From the NCBI GenBank assembly GCA_041399085.1, contig JAWKTM010000036.1:6767-70766 (forward strand): DNA of 64,000 nucleotides. Direction: 5' to 3'. Positions 57,376 to 64,000 of this stretch are shown in pieces; the stretch's first letter is position 1; every line of letters starts with the position of its first letter. The position numbers and the translations under genes are program-made. The notes beneath the pieces are model-generated. The model saw only the letters and a list, made by a program, of their open reading frames with translations. It was not told the DNA's origin and made no database searches. The stretch is from JAWKTM01 sp041399085 (GTDB lineage Bacteria; Planctomycetota; Planctomycetia; Pirellulales; Pirellulaceae).

Positions 57376-58611
57376 TTAGCGAGTCGCTCGGCCAATGCAG
57401 TACAGCACGCGATCCGACCGCAAGTAAATCTGTCCATCGGCCACCGCCAACGACGCGCGGAACAGCTCGTCATCGGCGGGATTGATCGAGTTCTTCGCGA
57501 CGACCTTCAAGTTGTCCGACGGATCCAAGACGTACACGTCGCCCTGATCGTTGGGCATGTAAACCAACCCGCCTGCCGCGATTGGCGACGCCGCGAAATT
57601 GCCTTCGATACGCGTCTGCGAAAGCTGCTCTCCCGACGCGGCGTTGTAGCTTTGCACGATTCCCGGCTGCAATTTGCAGACGACCAGGCGATCGCCCACC
57701 ACGATCGGCGATGGCAAATCGCGGCCGCTAGCACGCTTCGTGCGCCAGACCTCATGCGTCGAGTTCACGCTGCCCGAGCCGCCGATGCGCGTCGCCCACA
57801 TGTCGCCCGGACGTCCGCTTACCGCGATTACCATGTCGCGATAGGTAACCACGGTCGGCGAGCCGCGTCCACGGTCGCCCTGCGAAAACCAAAGATGCTC
57901 GCCAGTGGCCGGGTCATAAGCGTCGACGCCGAGTTCGCCGTTCAACGCCAATTCGCGCCGTCCATCGCGTTCCACGAGCACGGGAGTCGACCACCCTCGC
58001 TTCTTTTCCCGCGGCGTCTTCCAGCGTGTTTCGCCCGTTCGTTTGTCGACCCCCAGCAGATAGGCGTCGTCCTCGGCATCGCAGTTTTGAATCACTAGAT
58101 CGCCAACAATGATCGGCGAAGCGCCCGTGCCCCACGGCCCGGCGAACTCGCCCAATTCGCGCGACCACAGCACGTTCCCGTCAAAATCCAATGCGTGCAA
58201 GCCGCCTCGACCGAAGAACGCAACCACTCGTTCTCCATCCGTGGCGCACGTCGCCGAAGCGAACGTGTTCATCTTGTGCAGAGGTTCTGGCTCCGCCGTT
58301 TCGCTTACGGTCTTTTGCCAGAGCAGCTCGCCATCCGAACGCCGCAGGCACATAACGATCCGCTGCCCGCCATCCTCGCTGGCAGCCGTTAGAAAAATGC
58401 GGTCGCTCCAAATCACGGGCGACGACTGCCCGCGCCCCGGCAACTCGGTGCGCCAAGCGACGTCTGAGACCGACCAAGTTGTCGGCAGCTTGCCCGCCGC
58501 GTGGCCATCAGCCGACGGTCCCCGCCACTGCGGCCATTCCGAGTCAGCTCGCGAAACAGCACAGCACCCCATCAAGGCAACGCAGAACGAATAACAGATC
58601 CAGTGTCTCAT
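57376..58611 (-). CDS. Secreted PQQ-binding-like beta-propeller protein
   Basis: The ATG at 58611 (MRHWICYSFCVALMGCCAV) lies eight bases after GGAG and begins a signal sequence, possibly a lipoprotein-type one (GCC). It is preferred over a frame extending to 58827. It has 411 residues. WPQWRGPSADGHAAG is the typical first blade in planctomycetes. Later blades have SEDGGQRIVMCLRRSDGELL, LHALDFDGNVLWSREL, LLGVDKRTGETRWKTP, AYDPATGEHLWFS and VYVLDPSDNLKVVAK. The fold is an eight-bladed quinoprotein-like propeller; without visible catalytic residues it may be structural. Confidence 0.9.
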   Translation of the reverse strand: MRHWICYSFCVALMGCCAVSRADSEWPQWRGPSADGHAAGKLPTTWSVSDVAWRTELPGRGQSSPVIWSDRIFLTAASEDGGQRIVMCLRRSDGELLWQKTVSETAEPEPLHKMNTFASATCATDGERVVAFFGRGGLHALDFDGNVLWSRELGEFAGPWGTGASPIIVGDLVIQNCDAEDDAYLLGVDKRTGETRWKTPREKKRGWSTPVLVERDGRRELALNGELGVDAYDPATGEHLWFSQGDRGRGSPTVVTYRDMVIAVSGRPGDMWATRIGGSGSVNSTHEVWRTKRASGRDLPSPIVVGDRLVVCKLQPGIVQSYNAASGEQLSQTRIEGNFAASPIAAGGLVYMPNDQGDVYVLDPSDNLKVVAKNSINPADDELFRASLAVADGQIYLRSDRVLYCIGRATR

Positions 58612-59133
58612 GAGCGGCTCCGATAGGTGAGTTCCAGTTTTGAGTGTGAATGTCAGGATAGAGAATGTTCGCGCAGAGCGTCCGTCCACCCGATCCGCGT
58701 CTTGGATTAGAAGTCGAGTCCTCAGCATAGCTGGAGTCGGCGAGCAAGGCCGCAACTCCCCGATCAAACGGGACAGGATGCAGCGAAACCGGCAGCTTGC
58801 CATATCTTCGCTACGCGCCACCGGCACTCAAGCGCCCACATACAACGCGCGTCATCACGACGGCGGTGGCTGCTGGACGCGCCTTCCGGCTGCGGTGAGG
58901 CGCAGCGTCGCGCATGAATCCGGCGGCCATCCGAAAATTGTCCGATGTGTCGCGAAAGTGTGGGAGTTTTCGGCCGCGCCGTGACGAAATTACCCTTCGT
59001 CGCCACTTGGGCAAAGTTGCGACACACGCCGGTCAGCAAGGGGCAGGTCGGCGAAATCCGCTGTTCGCAGCGGTCGAAGTCGTCGCTTGCGGCGGCTGGG
59101 GCAATCAGTGGGCAGGACAATTTGGGGCTTTCT
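58612..59133. other. Intergenic region between divergent genes
   Basis: These 520 bases lie between the PQQ-propeller start and the NtrC-like regulator start. The regulator frame is open back to 58945, but that part lacks family resemblance and the conserved receiver begins at 59134. I see only a weak hairpin near 58980-59010 (GTGACGAA...TTCGTCGC). Promoters of both genes must lie here. Confidence 0.4.
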
Positions 59134-60498
59134 ATGACTGGGGCGCGCGCTTTGGTCGTCGATGACGATCCAGCCGTTCGTCGGGTAATTGCCGACATGC
59201 TGGACGGACTCGGCGTAAAGACTTCTACGGTCGCTGATGTGGGCGAAGCTCTCGCTTTGCTGAAACACGAACCGGTGGACTTCATCTTGTTGGATCTGCA
59301 TCTGCGCGGCGAGGACGGCATGTCCTTGGCTCAGCAGGCCGTGCAGCTTCAACCGGACGCTTGCACCATCGTAATCACCGGCCATCCCAGTTTTCATTCA
59401 TCGGTCGAGGCCATGCGACTGGGAGTCTGCGACTACCTGTCGAAGCCGCTGTCGATGGATGCGCTTCAAATCGCAATGCAACGGGCCTGGCGAAATCGCG
59501 GCGCACGGGGCAGTCGCCGCCTTCGCCAGTCCGATGCATCGCGGTCCAATGTGGGACGCGACACCTTCGTCTTCTCGAGCGCCGAAATGCGGAACTTGCG
59601 AGTGCAAACGCGGCGATTGGCCGAGCTCGACAAGCCCGTGTTGATTTGGGGCGAGAAGGGCGTGGGCAAGTCGCGACTGGCTCGCTTAATTCACGAACAA
59701 AGCACGCGGCGCGAAGACGCCCTGGTGCATTTCCGTTGCGACGCGCTTCGCGACGGACAACACGATAACGGTCTGTTCGGCGAGGCGCGTACCGCTGCCG
59801 TTCCGATGGTGAATCATTCGCGAGCCGCTTTCGATCAAGCGAGCGGCGGAACGCTGATTCTCTCGGATGTCGAACGCCTGCCTTTGTGGGCCCAAGTCCG
59901 GTTGCTGGAACAACTAGATCGCGGCAGTCAACCACAAGGCCGCATCACGGTTGAACCGCCGCGAATTATCGCCACGACTTCGGCGGATCTGAAACCCTTG
60001 GTCGATCAAGGAGCGTTCGTCGCCGAGTTGTATTTCCGCCTGAACGTGCTCAACATGCGCGTGCCGCCGCTGCGTCAACGCATCGACGACATCCGCTCGC
60101 TGGCGTCGTTCTTCTTGGGCGAGCAGCAACGTGGCGGGACGCATCCCGCGCCGCACTCTTTGACCGATGAAGCTTGGCAAGCGCTCTGCAAGTATCACTG
60201 GCCGGGCAACGTCGCCGAGTTGGCCAATGTGATCGAGCGAGCTTCGTTGGAATCCGACAGCGACATCATCGGCCGCGCCACTATCGAACGACTGCTGCCG
60301 CAGGAAGAGACGCTTCCCCGCAATGTCGAGACGATCACCATCCCAGTGATGGGCGACCTGAAGGAGATGGAACGCGCGATCGTCCGCGAAGTCATCCATC
60401 GTTGCTCGGGCAACAAAGCCGCCGCCGCTCGGCGACTCGGGATGCACCGCAAAACGATCTACCGTTTGCTTCAAGGCGACGTGTCGATGATCTCATGA
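59134..60498 (+). CDS. NtrC-like response regulator with degenerate AAA+ domain lacking GAFTGA
   Basis: The ATG at 59134 (MTGARALVVDDDPAVRR) starts a complete receiver: acidic D10-D12, phospho-acceptor D54 (FILLDLHLRG), ITGHP threonine and YLSKPLS lysine. The AAA+ domain follows (Walker A GEKGVGKSRLARLIH; GGTLILSDVERLP at Walker B; sensor-type LYFRLNVLNMRVPPLRQR). A Fis-type HTH ends it (NKAAAARRLGMHRKTIYRLL). Where LFGxxxGAFTGA should be, it reads GLFGEARTAAVPMV, so the sigma-54 contact loop is lost. It is 454 residues. Action without sigma-54 is inferred. It is convergent with the PhoB-like gene. Confidence 0.88.
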   Translation: MTGARALVVDDDPAVRRVIADMLDGLGVKTSTVADVGEALALLKHEPVDFILLDLHLRGEDGMSLAQQAVQLQPDACTIVITGHPSFHSSVEAMRLGVCDYLSKPLSMDALQIAMQRAWRNRGARGSRRLRQSDASRSNVGRDTFVFSSAEMRNLRVQTRRLAELDKPVLIWGEKGVGKSRLARLIHEQSTRREDALVHFRCDALRDGQHDNGLFGEARTAAVPMVNHSRAAFDQASGGTLILSDVERLPLWAQVRLLEQLDRGSQPQGRITVEPPRIIATTSADLKPLVDQGAFVAELYFRLNVLNMRVPPLRQRIDDIRSLASFFLGEQQRGGTHPAPHSLTDEAWQALCKYHWPGNVAELANVIERASLESDSDIIGRATIERLLPQEETLPRNVETITIPVMGDLKEMERAIVREVIHRCSGNKAAAARRLGMHRKTIYRLLQGDVSMIS

Positions 60499-60517
60499 AG
60501 CGTCCGAAGCCGTTCGC

Positions 60518-61159
60518 TCAAAGACGCGCGGGTTGGGAATCGCGACAGCGATAACCAACTCCGCGCACCGTTTCGACCAAATAAGCATGGTCGCCTAGCT
60601 TGTGTCGAATCGACTTGATGTGGACATCGACCGTGCGTTCTTGGATCGCTTGGCTGTCGCGCCCGCAAGCTTCGCAAAGCGCGGCCCGCGTGTGAACCAC
60701 GCCCGGATCCAGCATCAACTGCGTGAGCAAGCGGAACTCGGTTAGCGTTAGATTCAGCTCGTCGCCACCCAGTGTCGCGCGATACCGCTGCGTATCAATT
60801 CTCAGCGGACCGCACTGAAGCACATCGTCACCGTTCGCTTGAGCCGAACCGACGAGCGCGCGAACCAAGTCATTCCACGCCGCGCGATCAATGCGGCGCG
60901 ACTCGGGCGGCAACAACATGATGTATGGCAACCGCGCGGCGGGCAGCTCAACACGCAAGCGACGGCAGACTTCCAGCGGATCGTGCTCCGATACGCCATT
61001 CTCCAGCAGCACGACGTCCGGGGCGACTCGCGCCGCTTGCTCCACTCCCTCCTCGGCGTGTGAGGCCGCCACGACACGACAGTCCAATTCTTTCAACTCT
61101 TCGCGCAATTGCTCGCGGCGAGTTGATTCGCTGGCGATGATAAGTACCGTGCCTGGCAT
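60518..61159 (-). CDS. OmpR/PhoB-type regulator with degenerate receiver
   Basis: This is 213 residues. The C-terminal winged helix is typical (NLTLTEFRLLTQLMLDPGVV, ERTVDVHIKSIRHKLGD, VETVRGVGYRCRD). The N-terminal part has receiver-like strands (MPGTVLIIASESTRREQL, VAPDVVLLENGVSEHD), but the acidic pair is replaced by SES, the phospho-acceptor position is E53, and the conserved lysine and last strand/helix are missing. It therefore probably works without phosphorylation. No histidine kinase adjoins. The pst genes follow 1 kb away on the same strand, so a phosphate role is possible. Confidence 0.85.
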   Translation of the reverse strand: MPGTVLIIASESTRREQLREELKELDCRVVAASHAEEGVEQAARVAPDVVLLENGVSEHDPLEVCRRLRVELPAARLPYIMLLPPESRRIDRAAWNDLVRALVGSAQANGDDVLQCGPLRIDTQRYRATLGGDELNLTLTEFRLLTQLMLDPGVVHTRAALCEACGRDSQAIQERTVDVHIKSIRHKLGDHAYLVETVRGVGYRCRDSQPARL

Positions 61160-61218
61160 GGAGACCTCGATATCAAAATGGGCCGGGGACGCTGTCCTTT
61201 GGCAATCCGCCGCGGCCC

Positions 61219-62040
61219 TTAGTTTCCGATCGCGCTCAGATACGCGTCGATAGTTTCCGCGTCCGGGCCCTTAACCGTCATACCATTCGGTCCCGCGCCA
61301 ACGCGAATCACGATCTTGGCCGGCTCGCCGTCTTCCTGATATGACTTTAGGTCTTCGCTACCCGCCTTAAAAATCCAAAGTCGTCCATCGTCCACAAACG
61401 TGACGAATCCATCCGCGGCAAGAAGATAGCTGTCGATCGTCTCGCCATCGGTTCCCTTGACCGTCATGCCATTAGGTCCCGCGCCGACGCGTATCGCAAT
61501 CTTGGCCGGCTCGCCGGTCGTCAGGAATTGCGCTAGATCGGGCGAGCCGATACGAAACACCCACAATCGCCCGTCATCGACTCGCGTAACAAAATCTCGC
61601 TTGTCATGAGGATTCTTGTCAGCCGAAGTCTTCACGACCGTGCCGTCCGGCAAGTAGTGAGCCCAATACCAGTCGCCCGTGCGGCGGTCGTAGTCGGGAC
61701 GCGCGCGGAAGTTCACCGTCACGCCGGTCACCTCACCCGCGTCGTCGCGATGCTGGGTTACGACACACGCGCCAATTGGAAACGATGGGTCTGTTTGAGC
61801 CGCCGAATTCAGGTAGCTAATGGACGTCGCGCCGATGCTCGGTCCAAAGTCGAACTGAGGCGGCGAATCGGCGACCGCCCACTTCGAATAATCTTGAGAT
61901 TCCGTGACGAATTTCCAAAGCTCGGATGCGTACTGCTGATGCTGAGGTGTGCGCAAAGCCTCCTCCGCGAGACTCGCGCCACTCGCACACACCACGAGTA
62001 GCCCCACAACAATGACCAACAAATTCAATACCTTCCTCAT
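61219..62040 (-). CDS. Exported protein with P460-like domain and duplicated C-terminal module
   Basis: The ATG at 62040 (MRKVLNLLVIVVGLLVVCAS) has a perfect AAGGAG seven bases upstream and starts a signal sequence. It is 273 residues. The region after it (LWKFVTESQDYSKWAVAD, FPIGACVVTQHRDDAGEV, RRTGDWYWAHYLPDGTVV) resembles cytochrome P460-type domains, but no CxxCH haem motif is present. Two ~60-residue copies follow, each with VDDGRLW, GEPAKI and IRVGAGPNGMTVKG, ending ETIDSYL and ETIDAYL. Function is unknown. It lies between a regulator and pstB on one strand. Confidence 0.7.
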   Translation of the reverse strand: MRKVLNLLVIVVGLLVVCASGASLAEEALRTPQHQQYASELWKFVTESQDYSKWAVADSPPQFDFGPSIGATSISYLNSAAQTDPSFPIGACVVTQHRDDAGEVTGVTVNFRARPDYDRRTGDWYWAHYLPDGTVVKTSADKNPHDKRDFVTRVDDGRLWVFRIGSPDLAQFLTTGEPAKIAIRVGAGPNGMTVKGTDGETIDSYLLAADGFVTFVDDGRLWIFKAGSEDLKSYQEDGEPAKIVIRVGAGPNGMTVKGPDAETIDAYLSAIGN

Positions 62041-62183
62041 TTCTAAACTCCTTATTCGTGCCATGAATGTGCTGACTCGTTGGCCAGCCGTGTGATGTGT
62101 TTGATTAACTGTGTGGTAAGCGCGCAAAGCGAGCGCCATCACGCCGCTCAAGGCGCAAAACTAGGTTGGTCAAAACCGTGGGA

Positions 62184-63110
62184 CTATCCGAATCGACCCG
62201 TTACGTAGTCTTCCGTTTCCTTCAACCGCGGTTTTGTAAAGATGGCGGGCGTCGGACCATACTCGATCAAACACCCTAAATACATAAAGGCGGTGTAATC
62301 GCTTACCCGCGTTGCTTGTTGCATATTGTGCGTGACGATCAGAATGGAATACTCGCCGCGCAAATCCTGAATCAAATCCTCGATCTTGCCCGTAGCCAGC
62401 GGATCCAAGGCCGAACATGGCTCGTCCAATAACAGCACTTCCGGCTCGCTGGCAATCGCCCGCGCGATACACAGTCGCTGTTGCTGGCCGCCCGACAAAC
62501 TCAGGCCGCTTTCGTTCAGACGGTCATGGACTTCATCCCAAATCGCCGCGCCACGCAGACTGCGCTCGCACACTTCGTCCAAAGTCTTACGATTTCGCTC
62601 GCCGTCGATTCGCAGCGGATAGACCACGTTCTCAAAAATACTCATCGGGAACGGATTCGGCTTTTGAAAAACCATGCCCATCCGTTTGCGCAGTTCGATA
62701 ACATCGACGCCCGGCGCGAAAATCGAGTCGCCGTTCAACGACATGTCACCTTGAATGCGCACCGTGTCGATCAAATCGTTCATGCGATTCACGCAGCGCA
62801 ACAACGTGGATTTCCCGCAACCGGACGGGCCGATCAATGCCGTGACTTTGCCACGGGGGATACGCATGTTGATATTGAACAGCGCCTGCTTCGCCCCGTA
62901 CCACAGGTTGAAATCCTTGATCTCCACGACCGATTCGATCGAGTTCATCTCCGGATGAATCTCGGGCGGAATCCATTCACCGCGAATGATGCGCTGCAAA
63001 CGATTCTCTTGGGCCGCGTTAGGCGACGAGCCAGTCTCGCCTCGCGGGTCGGCAGCCGAATTGGGGACAATATCGTTCACGGTTCGTATGGGAATTTCGG
63101 AGAGAGGCAT
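62184..63110 (-). CDS. pstB: Phosphate ABC transporter ATP-binding protein
   Basis: PstB powers high-affinity phosphate uptake. From the ATG at 63110 it is 308 residues with a ~54-residue N-terminal extension; an internal ATG at 62948 would give the family's usual ~255. Motifs are Walker A GPSGCGKSTLLRCVNRMNDL, Q-loop MVFQKPNPFPMSIFENVV, signature LSLSGGQQQRLCIARAIA, Walker B VLLLDEPCSALDP and the switch histidine in ILIVTHNMQQA. It lies 29 bases after the pstA stop and is in the same operon. Confidence 0.96.
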   Translation of the reverse strand: MPLSEIPIRTVNDIVPNSAADPRGETGSSPNAAQENRLQRIIRGEWIPPEIHPEMNSIESVVEIKDFNLWYGAKQALFNINMRIPRGKVTALIGPSGCGKSTLLRCVNRMNDLIDTVRIQGDMSLNGDSIFAPGVDVIELRKRMGMVFQKPNPFPMSIFENVVYPLRIDGERNRKTLDEVCERSLRGAAIWDEVHDRLNESGLSLSGGQQQRLCIARAIASEPEVLLLDEPCSALDPLATGKIEDLIQDLRGEYSILIVTHNMQQATRVSDYTAFMYLGCLIEYGPTPAIFTKPRLKETEDYVTGRFG

Positions 63111-63139
63111 GTTGTAAAAATGGACCAGACCTTAACCAA

Positions 63140-64000
63140 CTAAAACTGGCTGGCTTGAAATCGCCGACGCAAACGGTTGCGGAGCGCGATGGCCATGATG
63201 TTCAAGGCGGCGATCAACACAATCAATAATAAGGTCGTCGTGAACATCACTGGTTGTGACGCCTCGCTGTTCTGACTTTGAAATCCCAAATCGAAAATGT
63301 GAAAGCCCAAATGCATGAAACTGCGCTCCAAGTGTACGAACGGCGCTGACATGTCCACAGGTAAATCGGGAGCCAATTTTACAGCCCCGACTAACATCAA
63401 CGGAGCCACTTCGCCCGCGCCGCGAGCCATCGCCAAAATCATGCCGGTCATGATTCCCGGCATCGCATGCGGCAGGATAATGCGGCGGATCGTTTGCCAT
63501 TTGCTAGCGCCGCAGGCATAGGAACCTTCGCGCAGTGAATTGGGCACGGCCGACAAGGCTTCTTCCGTGGCTACGATCACGACGGGCAAAGTCAACAACG
63601 CTAATGTGAGCGACGCCCATAACAGTCCACCGGTTCCAAATTTCGGATTGGGCGCGTAGGCCGCAAAAAAGCCATCGAAAAACGGCGACTTCGCAATCAA
63701 CATCACGGCCAGCGAGAAACAGACAATCCACGACGCGAACGCAATACGCCGCAGCCAAGTTTGCCAACCGCGTCGAGCACGCGCGTTACTGGAAAGGGAA
63801 CTGATCCCGAACACAAATCCCGCCGTTCCACAGATCGCCAAAACGAATAATGCCACATACCAAATGCGAGGCGGCCAAGGCGTCACTTCCGCGCCGGCGG
63901 GCCCACGATCGATATAGGCGCCGACTGTGTAACAGAAGAACGTAAACCCAAACACGCCGAACACGATGCTCGGAACGCCGGCTAAATTGTTAATCGAGAT
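63140..64000 (-). CDS. pstA: Phosphate ABC transporter permease PstA (N-terminus beyond window)
   Basis: The frame enters from the right edge in the middle of the protein (NNLAGVPSIVFGVFGFTFF) and ends at 63140. The MetI-type permease region has LTLALLTLPVVIVATEEAL, the EAA-like loop EGSYACGASKWQTIRRIILP and ILAMARGAGEVAPLMLVGAV. An unusually long segment with two extra hydrophobic stretches (residues ~30-110 of the visible part) is inserted before the conserved core. The start and pstS/pstC would lie beyond 64000. Confidence 0.93.
   Translation of the reverse strand: MSINNLAGVPSIVFGVFGFTFFCYTVGAYIDRGPAGAEVTPWPPRIWYVALFVLAICGTAGFVFGISSLSSNARARRGWQTWLRRIAFASWIVCFSLAVMLIAKSPFFDGFFAAYAPNPKFGTGGLLWASLTLALLTLPVVIVATEEALSAVPNSLREGSYACGASKWQTIRRIILPHAMPGIMTGMILAMARGAGEVAPLMLVGAVKLAPDLPVDMSAPFVHLERSFMHLGFHIFDLGFQSQNSEASQPVMFTTTLLLIVLIAALNIMAIALRNRLRRRFQASQF

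Noticed and set aside
1..64000. tRNA, rRNA, tmRNA or riboswitch
   Set aside because: No cloverleaf, rRNA-like stretch or known riboswitch core was recognised by eye; a covariance-model scan would be decisive.

Overview
The window looks like a chromosomal segment from a planctomycete, most probably of the Pirellulales type. The evidence is lineage-typical families: a DUF1501 secreted protein, a DUF1571 protein, two giant LEPR-XLL-type surface proteins, FG-GAP/VCBS and PQQ-propeller proteins, Uma2 duplicates, a DUF58 protein, a bacterial deoxyhypusine-synthase homologue and many short REP-like palindromes between genes. The DNA is GC-rich. No rRNA, tRNA or CRISPR array was recognised.

Layout. 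1-15 kb holds housekeeping and small-metabolism genes: a DUF1571 protein (partial), a family-2 glycosyltransferase, queA, a phosphoglucomutase/phosphomannomutase split by two single-base frameshifts, an FG-GAP protein, a DUF1501 protein, thiL, a SAM methyltransferase, a deoxyhypusine-synthase-like gene, a DUF58 protein, lutA and an RsbW-type ATPase. 15.8-30.5 kb holds two giant exported proteins. The first is an intact 2529-residue protein with ten GEVED repeats, Calx-beta, dockerin and a C-terminal HExxH domain. The second has about eighteen cadherin-like repeats, an SdrD-B-like domain and the same C-terminal HExxH domain, but its reading frame is broken dozens of times.

30.7-40.1 kb is a Tad (tight adherence, Flp pilus) locus in the order four pilins, tadV, tadE, cpaB, tadG, tadZ, tadA, tadB, tadC. 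No secretin gene is present in it. The giant surface proteins and the Tad machine lie side by side on one strand, which suggests a surface-attachment region, although co-regulation is only inferred.

40-51 kb, mostly minus strand, holds a YheT-type hydrolase, lutC and lutB, a NotI-like restriction-modification pair with a frameshifted methylase, pyrG, a helical exported protein of unknown function, mtnA, ald and a secreted esterase. 52-53 kb is a repeat-rich intergenic zone with six exact-period 41-bp repeats followed by REP palindromes. 53-64 kb holds an O-antigen ligase/TPR protein, a tandem Uma2 pair, a PQQ-propeller protein, an NtrC-like regulator lacking GAFTGA, a PhoB-like regulator with a degenerate receiver, a P460-like protein with duplicated C-terminal modules, then pstB and partial pstA of the phosphate transporter.

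Many frame breaks outside the giant repeat gene are one-base changes in or beside short homopolymers in otherwise conserved genes. I read most of them as consensus errors rather than decay.
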